A stretch of DNA of 64,000 bases from Qipengyuania vesicularis (GCF_019711415.1 NZ_JAIGNJ010000001.1:985001-1049000); one strand, 5' to 3'; shown: positions 1-12,415, numbered from the stretch's first letter. Translations and numbers: made by a program. The notes: generated by a model from the letters alone, not told the origin.

Positions 1-576
1 ACCCAGCCCTATGCACCGCAAGACCTGTGGCAGGCCGCCCTCGCCCGCGCGGGCGGTAAGATCGACGTGCTGATCAACAACGCAGGGCTGTTTTCGCCCA
101 ATCCCATCGACCGCTCGGATATCGAATGGCTCGATGGGTGGGAGGATACCATGCGAATAAACCTGACCGCCGCCGCGCAGCTCAGCCGTTTCGCAATCAA
201 GCATTGGCGCGCACGCGGGTGCGAGGGACGCATCGTCCATGTCGCCAGCCGCGCAGGGCATCGCGGCGATTCGCCCGCCCACTGGCACTATGCCGCGAGC
301 AAAGGCGGCATGCTGGCGATGCACAAGAGCATCGCCCGCGCCTATGCGAGCGAGAAGATCTACAGCTTCGCGATCACACCGGGCTTCACCGACACATCGA
401 TGGCAGGCGACTATCTGGAAAGCCGTGGCGGTGACGGCTTGCTGGCAGACATTCCCCTGGGCCGTGTCGCTAAGCCCGAAGAAATTGCGAAGATCATCGA
501 ATTCTGTGCACTCGACGCCCCGCCAAGCATGACCGGAGCGACACTCGATGCCAATGGGGCGAGCTATGTTCGCTAG
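1..576 (+). CDS. SDR family oxidoreductase (5' end missing)
   Basis: Open from the first base of the window, so the N-terminal nucleotide-binding part lies upstream. The visible part has the short-chain dehydrogenase hallmarks: an NNAG stretch after the third strand, a serine in VASRAG, and the YxxxK catalytic pair in HYAASKGG. The C-terminal region has the PGFTDT loop after the sixth strand. The family catalyses NAD(P)-dependent reduction or oxidation of small carbonyl or hydroxyl substrates; nothing here fixes the substrate. The stop overlaps the start of the following metallo-beta-lactamase gene, so the two are probably cotranscribed. Confidence 0.85.
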   Translation, partial: TQPYAPQDLWQAALARAGGKIDVLINNAGLFSPNPIDRSDIEWLDGWEDTMRINLTAAAQLSRFAIKHWRARGCEGRIVHVASRAGHRGDSPAHWHYAASKGGMLAMHKSIARAYASEKIYSFAITPGFTDTSMAGDYLESRGGDGLLADIPLGRVAKPEEIAKIIEFCALDAPPSMTGATLDANGASYVR

Positions 577-1489
577 GCACCTGACCGTTCCGCTCCTGAT
601 GGCCCTAACGGCCTGCGCCTCGACATCCGCGCAGGAGGCTGCCGATGCTTCGCCTGCGATCCCTGCCGACCAGCAGGCTTTCCTCGACACGTGCGAAGAC
701 TGGGACGGCTGGGACAAGCCCGCCCCGCCCTTCAAGATCCTCGGCAACACCTATTACGTCGGAACCTGCGGCATATCCTCAATCCTGATCACGACGGATG
801 ACGGACACGCGGTCATCGATTCTGGTACCGAGGCAGGGGCCGATCTCGTGCTCGCCAACATCCGCTCGCTTGGATTCGATCCGGCAGATGTCAAACTGCT
901 GCTCCTCAGCCATGAGCATTTCGATCATGCCGGAGGTATGGCGAAACTACAGGCGGCAACGGGCGCTGTAATCGTGGCTTCGGAAATCGGTGTCGAAACC
1001 ATGAGCACCGGCAAGGCGCATGCCGCAGACCCACAATTCGGCATGCACGAGGCCATGGAGCCGGTTATCGGCGAGGCTTACCCATGGTTCTGGGGTGATG
1101 CCCCCTATCTGATCGACTACTTCGGCATCTCACCCATTGAAACTCCGGGCCATACTCCGGGCGCGATGAGTTGGCGCTGGTCGGTTTGTGACGACAGCAG
1201 CGGTTCGGATTGCACGGACATAGTCTACGCAGACAGCCTCAGCGCGGTCAGTGCCGACAATTACAAGTTCTCCGACCATCCGGAATATGTTGTCGCCTAC
1301 CGCAAAGGTCTCGAGTGGCTGCGCGAAGCCGATTGCGACCTTTTGCTGACGCCGCATCCTTCGGCGAGCGATATGCTGGAACGCATGGGCGGCGAAGCTG
1401 GCCTGATGCTGAAGGGTGGTTGCGGCTGGTATCCGGACAGAATCGAACAGCGGCTCGATGCGCGCCTCGCGAAAGAGGCAGCTGAATGA
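566..1489 (+). CDS. Subclass B3-type metallo-beta-lactamase fold lipoprotein
   Basis: A 307-residue MBL-fold hydrolase. From the ATG at 566 the N-terminus is a short hydrophobic signal ending in a lipobox (LTAC, Cys17), so the protein should be an envelope lipoprotein. Zinc ligands are all visible: HEHFDH at 116-121 (His116, His118, Asp120, His121), His196 in GHTPG and the His of TPHPS near 264. This is the subclass B3 pattern, including the SSILI segment after strand 2. Such enzymes hydrolyse beta-lactams, but B3-like folds also include other hydrolases, so resistance is an inference. In-frame ATGs at 548 and 554 are alternative starts; 566 gives the cleanest signal. The stop overlaps prmA by four bases. 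Confidence 0.82.
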   Translation: MFARHLTVPLLMALTACASTSAQEAADASPAIPADQQAFLDTCEDWDGWDKPAPPFKILGNTYYVGTCGISSILITTDDGHAVIDSGTEAGADLVLANIRSLGFDPADVKLLLLSHEHFDHAGGMAKLQAATGAVIVASEIGVETMSTGKAHAADPQFGMHEAMEPVIGEAYPWFWGDAPYLIDYFGISPIETPGHTPGAMSWRWSVCDDSSGSDCTDIVYADSLSAVSADNYKFSDHPEYVVAYRKGLEWLREADCDLLLTPHPSASDMLERMGGEAGLMLKGGCGWYPDRIEQRLDARLAKEAAE

Positions 1490-2384
1490 GCGCATGGAAA
1501 CTCTCGGGAGAGGCACCGAAGAAGATCGTGCAAGCCGCCCTGCTCGCGCATGACGAGGCGTGGGATTTCCCGGAAGAACTGGTCGTTTCCGGACGCGAGA
1601 TTGCCGAGGACAAGCCCGACGACTGGATCCTCGAGGTCTGGCTCGATCGCAAGCCGACCGCTTCGGACAAGAAGGCCGTCGTTGGGCTGTTCGCGGGCGA
1701 TGCGCCCGCTCTCGCCGCCGAGAAACTTCCCGAACAGGACTGGGTGACACTCAGCCAGCAAGGAGTCGAGCCGATCCGCGCGGGCCGATTCCATGTTCGC
1801 ACGCCCGAATATCCCGCCGTCCCGTCACTCGTCGATTTCGTGATCCCTGCAAGCCAGGCATTCGGGACAGGCCAGCACGAGACCACCGCCGCCTGCCTCG
1901 CCATGCTCGACCTGATGAAGCGCGAGGGACTGGTCGTGAAGAACCACGCCGACATCGGCACGGGCACCGGCCTGCTCGCCTTTGCCGCCATGCATCTCTG
2001 GCCGCATGCCAAGGCGACTGCGTCGGACATCGACCATGTCTGTGCGGGTGTGGTCGAGGATAATTGCAGGGCCAATGGTGTCGCGATGGGTGCGGGTCCC
2101 GGCGAACTCACCATGGTGATCGCGCCCGGCACCGATGACCCGCTGATCCAGGCGCGCGCGCCCTACGACCTGCTGATCGCGAATATCCTCGCCGGGCCGC
2201 TGGTCGAGCTGGCGCCCGACTTCGCCTCCGTGACTCATCCCGGTGGCAGCCTGCTTCTCGCCGGATTGTTGCAAACGCAGGAGGCCGAGGTCCGCGCGGC
2301 CTATCGCAAGCAGGGCTTCCGCCTCGCGCGGCGTGTCACCAATGGCGACTGGTCGATCCTGTGGCTGCGCAAGAGCCGGGTGCG

Positions 2385-2388
<4 letters not shown>
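1486..2388 (+). CDS. prmA: Ribosomal protein L11 methyltransferase
   Basis: SAM-dependent enzyme that trimethylates ribosomal protein L11. The central PrmA signature AFGTGQHETT is followed by the SAM-binding motif DIGTGTG, and ANILAGPL corresponds to the substrate-side catalytic loop. Length (300 aa) matches the family. The ATG overlaps the stop of the upstream MBL gene (ATGA) and its own stop overlaps the GTG of the next gene, so the three are translationally coupled. The N-terminal substrate-recognition domain is diverged, as is usual in alphaproteobacteria. Confidence 0.92.
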
Positions 2389-5771
<3,383 letters not shown>

Positions 5772-5775
<4 letters not shown>

Positions 5776-7436
5776 ACCCCCTCCAGCAGCCGGTCCGCCT
5801 GCGCGCGCGCCTCTGGCGTGACCTCCGCGCCGGATAGCATTCTTGCGATCTCTTCCTGTCGCCCGGCGTCGTCCAGCAGGGCGACGCTGGTGCGGGTCAC
5901 CGTACCGTCGCTGCTCTTCGCGATCATGTAGTGCGTCTGCCCGCGCGCGGCGACCTGCGGGCTGTGCGTGACGGCGAGCAATTGTCCTTCGCTGGCCAGC
6001 CTTGCGAGCCGCTCACCGATGGCGCTCGCCACTGCACCGCCCACACCGCGGTCGATCTCGTCAAAGATCACCGTCGCCGCCCCGCCCTGCTCTGCCAGGG
6101 CGACTTTCAGCGCCAAAATGAAGCGCGACAGCTCTCCGCCGCTGGCGATCTTGTTCAGGGGTGCAAAATCGGCGCCGGGATTGGTGGCGATCAGGAATTC
6201 CACGCTATCCATGCCGTGTGCACCCCAACGTTCTTCAGGCAATTCCGCTACTGCCGTCTTGAACCGCGCCGCATCGAGCTTGAGCGGTGCGAGTTCGCGC
6301 GCCACCGCCTCGTCGAGCCGCATGGCCGCAGCCACGCGGTTCGCATGGAGCGCCTCGGCCTCGGCCTTGTAGCGCTTGCCCGCATCGGCGGCGGCGGCTT
6401 CCAAGGCGTCAAGTTCGGCCTCGCCGCCCTCGATCGAGTCGAGCCGGCTACGCATGGAGCGCATGATTTCGGGCAATTCGTCGACCTCGCAGCGATGCTT
6501 TCGTGCAAGCGCGCGCAGTTCGAATAGCCGCGTTTCGGCCTCTTCCAGCGCGGCGGGATCGTGGACCAGTGCCTCGGCTGCCTTTTCGAGCTTTTCCTCG
6601 GCCTCGCCCGCCTCGATCACGGCACGATCAAGCGCGGCCAGCGCGTCCGCCAGCAAGGGATGCTCGGCAGCGATCCGGTCGAGCTTGCGCGCGGCCACGC
6701 GCAAGGACGCGAGCGGCGAATCCGATCCTTCCCAGAGGTGTCGCAATTCCTCGAGATCGCCCGAGAGCCGCTCACCCTTCTGCATATCGGCGCGGGTACC
6801 CGCGAGCCGCGCTTCCTCGCCAGCCTGCGGTTCGAGAGTTGTTAATTCGGCGAGATGTGCGAGCAGCAGGTCCTGGTCGAGCTTGGCCTGTTCCACCGCT
6901 TCGCGGGCTTCGGCCAGCCGCGCTTCTGTTTCGCGCCACTTGCTCCACGCCTGTTCCACCCGCGCCGTGTCCGAACCGGCGAAGCGATCGAGCAGCGCCC
7001 GGTGACCGCGCGGATTGACGAGGCCGCGGTCGTCATGCTGGCCGTGCAGTTCGACCAGCGCGCCCGCAATCTCGCGCAGCAGCGCAACGCCCACGCCCTG
7101 GTCGTTGATGAAGGCCTTGCTGCCCCCGTCCGCCTTCAGCTGGCGACGGATGATCAGCGGTTCGCCCGGCTCGATCTCGATATCGGCATCGTCGAGCGCC
7201 TCAGCCACGGCATCGGGAAGCTGCGCGAATTCGAAACTGGCCGATACGCCGGCCTTCTCCTCGCCCGCGCGCACCAATCCGCTGTCGGCACGATTGCCCA
7301 GTACGAGACCGAGCGAATCGAGCAGGATCGACTTGCCCGCCCCCGTCTCGCCCGTAAGCACGCCCAGCCCGCGCCCGAAATCGAGGTCGAGCGCCTCGAT
7401 CAACACGATGTTGCGGATGGACAGGCGGGTCAGCAT
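5772..7436 (-). CDS. recN: DNA repair protein RecN
   Basis: SMC-like ATPase that acts at double-strand breaks. The 554-residue sequence has a Walker A motif in the first 40 residues (GETGAGKS), a long glutamate- and alanine-rich coiled coil in the middle, then the ABC signature region (NKIASGGELSRF) and Walker B (VIFDEIDRGVGG). This is a complete RecN. It precedes the DUF4240 gene and ligA with short overlaps; in related genomes as I recall them bamD, recN and ligA lie together, and here nhaA-terC and a DUF465 gene separate bamD from recN. Confidence 0.96.
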
Positions 7437-7490
7437 TTCCGGCTTTTCCTAGCCCAGCCTCACCCGCGCGTCATCCTTTCCCGCGCAGTT

Positions 7491-8516
7491 TCAAACAGGC
7501 GGGCTTGCCGCGCTCTTTTCCGGCTGTGCGGGCCAGTCCTCTTCCTCGCCTCCGCGGGTCTTCCACAAGGAGTAGAAAATACCCGCGGCGATGAGCCCGA
7601 AGGTCACGCCAAGGCTGATCCAGGCAGGCATTTTTCCACCATCGAGCAGGAAGTCAGTGACGAAGATCTTGCTGCCGATGAAGACGAGCACCGCGGCCAG
7701 CGCGTATTTCAGGTAATGGAAGCGGTGTATCATGGCTGCCAGCGCGAAATAGAGCGCACGCAGGCCGAGGATGGCGAAGATGTTCGACGTGTAGACGATG
7801 AAAGTGTCGGTCGTGATCGCGAAGATCGCCGGCACGCTGTCGAGCGCGAACACGAGGTCGGCGAGGTTGATCACCACCAGCGCGAGGAACAGCGGCGTTG
7901 CCGCGCGAACCAGCTTGCCGGTCTTTTCGTCGGGCACCTTCACGAAGAACTTCTGCGCATGCAGTTCCTTGGTCACGCGCATATGCGTGCTGATCCAGCG
8001 GATCACGGGGTTCTTGCCGACATCCATCGGCTCGTCCCCGGCGAAGAACATCTTGATGCCGGTCACGATCAGGAAGGCCGCGAAGAGGTAGAGCACCCAA
8101 TATGCCTGCGCCAGCAGCGCCGCACCGCCGGCGATCATCAACCCGCGCAGCACGATCACTGCCATGATGCCCCACAACAGCGCGCGATACTGGTATTTCG
8201 GTGGGATCGCGAAGTATGTGAAGATCAGGCTGATGACGAAGACGTTGTCGATCGACAGCGCCTTCTCGATGAAGAAACCGGTGAAATACTCCATGCCGGA
8301 CTGCTCGCCGCGGGCGAACCAGACCCAGCCGCCGAACAGAAGCGCCACGCCGATGTAGAAGACGCTGAGTTTGAGGCTTTCCCTTATGCCGAGTTCGCGG
8401 TCTTCCTTGTGCAGGATACCGAGATCGAAGGCGGTCAGCGCGATCACGATGACCAGGAAGGCGGCCCAGAACCACACGGGGGTTCCGAGCCAGTCCTGCA
8501 TGATGAATTCGATCAT
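7491..8516 (-). CDS. TerC/Alx family integral membrane protein
   Basis: A 341-residue multi-pass membrane protein with about nine hydrophobic segments. It carries the TerC-family acidic membrane motifs EKALSIDNVFV and DLVFALDSVPA, which in this family are implicated in metal (often manganese) transport. The C-terminal tail is charged and cytosolic in appearance (GGEEEDWP). Its ATG overlaps the nhaA stop by four bases. The Alx branch of TerC is linked to alkaline pH and manganese efflux, so pairing with a Na+/H+ antiporter suggests a shared ion or pH role; that is inference. Confidence 0.88.
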   Translation of the reverse strand: MIEFIMQDWLGTPVWFWAAFLVIVIALTAFDLGILHKEDRELGIRESLKLSVFYIGVALLFGGWVWFARGEQSGMEYFTGFFIEKALSIDNVFVISLIFTYFAIPPKYQYRALLWGIMAVIVLRGLMIAGGAALLAQAYWVLYLFAAFLIVTGIKMFFAGDEPMDVGKNPVIRWISTHMRVTKELHAQKFFVKVPDEKTGKLVRAATPLFLALVVINLADLVFALDSVPAIFAITTDTFIVYTSNIFAILGLRALYFALAAMIHRFHYLKYALAAVLVFIGSKIFVTDFLLDGGKMPAWISLGVTFGLIAAGIFYSLWKTRGGEEEDWPAQPEKSAASPPV

Positions 8517-9709
8517 TCGACGTAGCTTTCTTCAGGCGCTGCGGTTTCGGGCAGCGCCGTTTTGAGGAGAAGGTATCCGGCAATCGCGGCGATGGTCGAA
8601 CCGCTGAGCACGCCCAGCTTGACCGCATCGACCTGTTCGGGGGTCGCAAAGGCGAGGTTGCCGATAAACAGGCTCATGGTGAAACCGATCGCAGCGAGCA
8701 GGGACAGAGCGTGGATCTGTCGCCAGTTCACCTCGTCCGGCAGGGCTGCCAGCTTCGCCTTCACGGCGAGCCAGGCGAAACCGAAGATGCCAACCTGCTT
8801 GCCGATGAGGAGGCCAAGCGCGATGCCGAGGGGCAAGGGCTCGATCAGGGCGGAAGGCTCGAGACCGACAAGGGTCACGCCGGCATTGGCAAAGCCGAAG
8901 ATGGGGATCACCAGGAACGCGACCCAGGGGTGAAGCGCATGCTCCATCCGTTCCAGCGGGCCGTGATCGCTCTTCGCGTCGAGCGGGATCGTGAGCGCAG
9001 CCGCCACGCCTGCAAGTGTAGCGTGCACGCCGGACTTGAGCACGAAGGCCCACATCAGGATGGCGAGGAGGATGTAGGGAATGGTCGACTGCACCTTCGC
9101 CCGGCCGACTGCCAGCATGATCACGAAGACGACTGCGGCCGCGCCCAGCATGCCGGTGTCGAGTTCGCCCGAGTAGAACAGCGCGATAATCGCGATCGCG
9201 CCGATGTCGTCGATCACGGCGATTGCCAGCAGCAGCGCCTTGAGCGCCACGGGCACGCGCGGGCCGAGCAGCGAGAGGATACCGAGCGCAAAAGCGATGT
9301 CGGTCGCCGCCGGAATCGCCCAGCCGCGGATGTTTTCGGGACTGTCGAGATTGAGGCCGATGAAGACGAGAGCGGGAATCGCCATGCCCCCGACCGCCGC
9401 GATCAGGGGGAGTGAAGCCTTGTTCCAGCTCGACAGCTGGCCTTCGAGGACCTCGCGTTTCACTTCGAGGCCGACGAGGAAGAAGAATACCGCCATCAAC
9501 CCGTCATTGATCCAAAGCAGGAGCGGCTTGTCGATGACGAAGCTGCCGATCGCGGCCACGACGGGGATGTCGAGGAACCCGGTATAGGCCGATGCGAGCG
9601 GTGAATTCGCTACCGCCAACGCAAGCGCCGCTGCGAAGATCAGAACGATGCCGCCCGCCGATTCCTTTTGCAGGAAGTCGCGCAGCATGGGTGCGATGGC
9701 TTTTACCAT
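8513..9709 (-). CDS. nhaA: Na+/H+ antiporter NhaA
   Basis: Electrogenic sodium/proton antiporter of the inner membrane. The 398-residue protein has about twelve membrane segments. Characteristic NhaA elements are visible: GLEVKRE, the paired aspartates in AVIDDIGAIAIIA, and PLFGFAN-like text (PIFGFANAGV). The frame is open far upstream, but the ATG at 9709 gives the family N-terminus and has GAGGG at a suitable distance; upstream residues look non-coding. A strong hairpin (9746-9778) lies just upstream. Translationally coupled to terC. Confidence 0.95.
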   Translation of the reverse strand: MVKAIAPMLRDFLQKESAGGIVLIFAAALALAVANSPLASAYTGFLDIPVVAAIGSFVIDKPLLLWINDGLMAVFFFLVGLEVKREVLEGQLSSWNKASLPLIAAVGGMAIPALVFIGLNLDSPENIRGWAIPAATDIAFALGILSLLGPRVPVALKALLLAIAVIDDIGAIAIIALFYSGELDTGMLGAAAVVFVIMLAVGRAKVQSTIPYILLAILMWAFVLKSGVHATLAGVAAALTIPLDAKSDHGPLERMEHALHPWVAFLVIPIFGFANAGVTLVGLEPSALIEPLPLGIALGLLIGKQVGIFGFAWLAVKAKLAALPDEVNWRQIHALSLLAAIGFTMSLFIGNLAFATPEQVDAVKLGVLSGSTIAAIAGYLLLKTALPETAAPEESYVE

Positions 9710-9745
9710 GGTTGAATTTCCCTCATGATTTTGGGGGTAAGCGTT

Positions 9746-9778
9746 CCGCGGCATGCCGGGGTTCCGGCCATGCCGCGG
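9746..9778 (-). promoter_or_regulatory. Strong hairpin between the DUF465 gene and nhaA
   Basis: Perfect 10-base arms CCGCGGCATG (9746-9755) and CATGCCGCGG (9769-9778), extended by CCGG/CCGG with a one-base bulge. It lies 37 bases before the nhaA start. There is no T-run on the minus strand, so it is not a classical terminator for the DUF465 gene. It could act in the nhaA leader as an attenuator, mRNA stabiliser or processing site. Confidence 0.5.
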
Positions 9779-9789
9779 ATTTTCGCTAT

Positions 9790-9963
9790 TCATGCAGTCG
9801 CTTTGCGACGCAGGATCCTGTGGAGCGCGTCTTTTGCGCGCAGTTTCATCTTCTTGAGGCGCGAGATTTCCCATGGATCGGGTGCGCGCTTCTTCAATTC
9901 CATGCGCAGACGCTCGTCGATGCGCTGGTGGATCTGGGTAAGTCGAAAACTTCGGGCCGTCAT
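9790..9963 (-). CDS. DUF465 (YdcH-like) small protein
   Basis: A 57-residue basic helical protein, within the DUF465 family as I recall it: RLTQIHQRIDERL near the start and RLKKMKLRAKD toward the end, both likely alpha-helical. Function is unknown. Two adjacent ATGs (9966 and 9963) follow an AAGGAG Shine-Dalgarno; the second has the better spacing (6 bases). It is transcribed in the direction of nhaA and lies between bamD and nhaA. Confidence 0.75.
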   Translation of the reverse strand: MTARSFRLTQIHQRIDERLRMELKKRAPDPWEISRLKKMKLRAKDALHRILRRKATA

Positions 9964-10047
9964 CATTGTCTCCTTGATCGAGGCAAAGTCGATCGGACAC
10001 CGATGGCGTGGCAAGCTGGGATGGGGAGGAAGAGGGCCCGCCAGCGC

Positions 10048-10065
10048 GCATCGGATGTCCGATGC
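10048..10065. promoter_or_regulatory. Inverted repeat in the bamD-DUF465 gap
   Basis: GCATCGGA-TG-TCCGATGC, eight-base perfect arms, lies about 85 bases upstream of the DUF465 start in a 220-base gap. It may be an operator or a small hairpin. The rest of the gap (9967-10183) shows no convincing gene or terminator. Confidence 0.3.
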
Positions 10066-10183
10066 GGTCCGACATCACGTGGGCTGGAAAGCGCACGCCA
10101 GAGGGGCCCGGTCCGCATTGACTAAATGCGACAGGATCGATCTGGTTTCAAGATGCTGGAAAAAATTTCCCGGCAGGCGGAAA

Positions 10184-10984
10184 TCAGCTGGCGGTCACGC
10201 CTTCGGCATGATCCTCGATGAGCTCGAAGGCCTTCTCGTACCACTCCGTACCTGGATAATTTGCACCAAGGACCGCGGCATACTTCACCGCTTCGGGCTT
10301 GATGCCGAGCGCAAGGCTGCTCTCCACAAGGCGATAGAGCGCTTCGGGAACGTGACTGGTGGTCTGGTAATCGTCGAGCACGTTCTGGAACCGGATCTGC
10401 GCCGCGATCCACTTGCCCGAACGCTGGTAATAGCGCCCGATTTCCATTTCCTTGCCCGCAAGGTGGTCTTCGACGAGGTCGATCTTGAGGCGCGCATCGG
10501 CGGCATATTGCGTCGAGGGGAAACGACGGTTCACTTCACGCAGCGCGGTCAGCGCCTGCTCGGTGATCTTCTGGTCGCGCTGCACGTCGCTGATCTGCTC
10601 GTAATAGCTGAGCCCGATCAGGTAATAGGCATAGGGCGCGTCCTTGTTACCCGGGTGGATCGACAGGAAGCGCTGCGCCGAGGCGACAGTCTTGTTGTAA
10701 TCGCCAGCGACGTAATAGCTAAACGCGCTCATCAGCTGTGCCCGGCGCGCCCAGGGCGAATAGGGGTGCTGGCGCTCGACCTCGTCGAACAGTGAGGCAG
10801 CGATGCGCGGGCGTCCACGATCGAGCAGCGACCTCGCTTCGGCATAAAGGGATTCGACATCGCGCGCGACATAGGCGGTGTCTTCGGGCCGATTGGAACC
10901 GCCCCCGCAGGCGGCGGTGAAAACGGTTGCGGCGAGAAGCGTGCCGACAGCCAGTGTGCGGCGGTTGCGCGAATTCGTGGTCAT
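10184..10984 (-). CDS. bamD: Outer membrane protein assembly factor BamD
   Basis: TPR lipoprotein of the BAM complex that inserts beta-barrel proteins into the outer membrane. The 266-residue product has a lipoprotein signal (TAACGGG, Cys near 26) and tetratricopeptide-type helices from about 45 to 250 (AEARSLLDRGR, FDEVERQHPYSPWA, YYLIGLSYYEQ). The ATG at 10984 has no visible Shine-Dalgarno and lies only nine bases from a good -10 element, so translation may be leaderless. Confidence 0.93.
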   Translation of the reverse strand: MTTNSRNRRTLAVGTLLAATVFTAACGGGSNRPEDTAYVARDVESLYAEARSLLDRGRPRIAASLFDEVERQHPYSPWARRAQLMSAFSYYVAGDYNKTVASAQRFLSIHPGNKDAPYAYYLIGLSYYEQISDVQRDQKITEQALTALREVNRRFPSTQYAADARLKIDLVEDHLAGKEMEIGRYYQRSGKWIAAQIRFQNVLDDYQTTSHVPEALYRLVESSLALGIKPEAVKYAAVLGANYPGTEWYEKAFELIEDHAEGVTAS

Positions 10985-10992
10985 GGGGCGAG

Positions 10993-11021
10993 CCTATAGC
11001 CACGCCCCCGCTGAACGCCAA
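10993..11021 (-). promoter_or_regulatory. Candidate bamD promoter
   Basis: On the minus strand TTGGCG (11021-11016) and TATAGG (10998-10993) are separated by 17 bases, a good sigma-70 match. The expected start of transcription falls within a few bases of the bamD ATG (10984). Confidence 0.45.
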
Positions 11022-11066
11022 GTGAAGTTCGTGCAGCTTTCCCCCCGTAAGGTTTGGCCAGCGCGA

Positions 11067-12215
11067 TCAACCGTCGCCAAGCGCCTCCGGCGCGTCCCAC
11101 AACAGGTGCCGCGTATCGAGCATGACGAGGTTGTTGGCGCGCACGACATTGCCGCGCGTCTTGTAACCGAGCAATTGCTCGGCCGCCGTGTCGGGGTTGT
11201 TTGCCAGCACGCGTAGTTCTTCGGAGGTGAAATCCGAAAGGCCGCGCGCGATCTCCGTACCCTTGTTGTCATAGACATGCAGCACGTCGCCGCGGGTGAA
11301 ATCGCCATCGAGCGAGAGGATGTCTTCACGCCGGATCGGACGATCGCCTTCTGCAAGCGCATCGGCCACGTCTTCACCCACCACCAGGCTCCCCGCCATC
11401 TGGAGGCGATTGGCGATCCAGCTATCCCAGCCCGACAGCGGATTGGGATGCGGCAAGATCTTGGTTGCCCTACGGCTGCCGTCGAGCACGGTTGAAAGCG
11501 GCCGGTCGGTTTCACCCTGCGCGATCCAGGTGGTGACGCCCGCTTCCTGCGCCATGTTTGCCGCCTGCAACTTGGTTTCCATTCCGCCCGTGCCCAGCGT
11601 GCTCTTGCCGCGCGTCGCTTCCATATAGGGCGCGACATCGGTCACTTCGGAGATGAACTGCGCACCCGGCTCGTCCGGATTGCGATCGTAGAGGCCATCG
11701 ACGCCTGTCAGGATGATGAGATCGCTCGCCCCGACCATCTGCGCGACCTTGGCAGCGAGGCGATCATTGTCACCCACGCGAATTTCCTCGGTGGTGATCG
11801 TGTCGTTTTCGTTCACGATCGGCATGACGCCGGCCTGGAGCAGGCGATGCACCGTATTGCGCGTGTTGAGGAAGCGGCGATGGTCCTCGAAATCCCCCAG
11901 CGTCAGCAGCACCTGCGCAATTTCGAAACCGAATTCGTGGCCGACCTGCTTGTAGGCATTGAGCAGCAGCGGCATTCCGCAAGCGGCCGCCGCCTGCTTG
12001 TCGGAGATGCCCGCGCTTTCGGGCGTCTCTCCGATGATCCGCAAGCCGAGCGCGACCGAGCCCGATGAACAAAGGATCACGTTGTTACCTTGCGAGCGGA
12101 GCACGGCGACGTCTTCCAGCAGGCGCTGGAGAAAGCCGTAGCGGGGTGTCAGGAGCTCCTGATTGGCGAGGAGCGCCGAACCGATTTTGACAACAATATT
12201 GCGCTTCTTGGTCAT
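11067..12215 (-). CDS. proB: Glutamate 5-kinase
   Basis: First enzyme of proline synthesis: phosphorylates glutamate with ATP. The N-terminal amino acid kinase domain starts with IVVKIGSALL and carries the GxxSSGSVALG glycine segment and the NENDTITTEE motif; the STLGTGGMETKL loop follows near residue 215. The C-terminal third is a PUA domain. The ATG at 12215 (382 aa) gives the family start; an in-frame ATG at 12230 has a better-placed AAGGCA and could be the real one. It is divergent from proC, across an AT-rich 200-base gap that probably carries both promoters. Confidence 0.93.
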   Translation of the reverse strand: MTKKRNIVVKIGSALLANQELLTPRYGFLQRLLEDVAVLRSQGNNVILCSSGSVALGLRIIGETPESAGISDKQAAAACGMPLLLNAYKQVGHEFGFEIAQVLLTLGDFEDHRRFLNTRNTVHRLLQAGVMPIVNENDTITTEEIRVGDNDRLAAKVAQMVGASDLIILTGVDGLYDRNPDEPGAQFISEVTDVAPYMEATRGKSTLGTGGMETKLQAANMAQEAGVTTWIAQGETDRPLSTVLDGSRRATKILPHPNPLSGWDSWIANRLQMAGSLVVGEDVADALAEGDRPIRREDILSLDGDFTRGDVLHVYDNKGTEIARGLSDFTSEELRVLANNPDTAAEQLLGYKTRGNVVRANNLVMLDTRHLLWDAPEALGDG

Positions 12216-12415
12216 AAAATGAAAATGCATCTGCCTTGAAATTTCTACCGCAGGATGTAGATAGGGATGGTGCAGTGCACAACCCAAATTTGAAAAATAT
12301 AGAATGCAAAAGTCTTCATCAGTATTCATAGAATAAGCGATCAAGACAAAATATTTATCTATTTGATTTTGAAGACGAACGAACAATTAATCAAAACGCC
12401 CACGGGCAGGAACGG
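12216..12415. promoter_or_regulatory. AT-rich proB-proC divergent control region
   Basis: This gap is strikingly AT-rich for the window: 12301-12360 has 17 G or C out of 60. It contains a GTGCA-G-TGCAC palindrome at 12270-12280 and several A/T tracts. It must supply promoters for proB (minus) and proC-proA (plus). No ORF with a family signature is visible in it. Confidence 0.5.

Noticed and set aside
6855..8525. A 556-codon plus-strand open frame
   Set aside because: Antisense to recN and terC; rich in Arg/His/Asp as expected for shadow frames in a GC-rich genome.
9710..9789. A manganese riboswitch (yybP-ykoY) ahead of nhaA-terC
   Set aside because: TerC genes often have one, but I cannot find the conserved loop sequence here; only a simple hairpin is visible.
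8513..10096. A long N-terminal extension of NhaA
   Set aside because: Extra residues overlap the DUF465 gene and a hairpin and show no signal; the family N-terminus starts at 9709.
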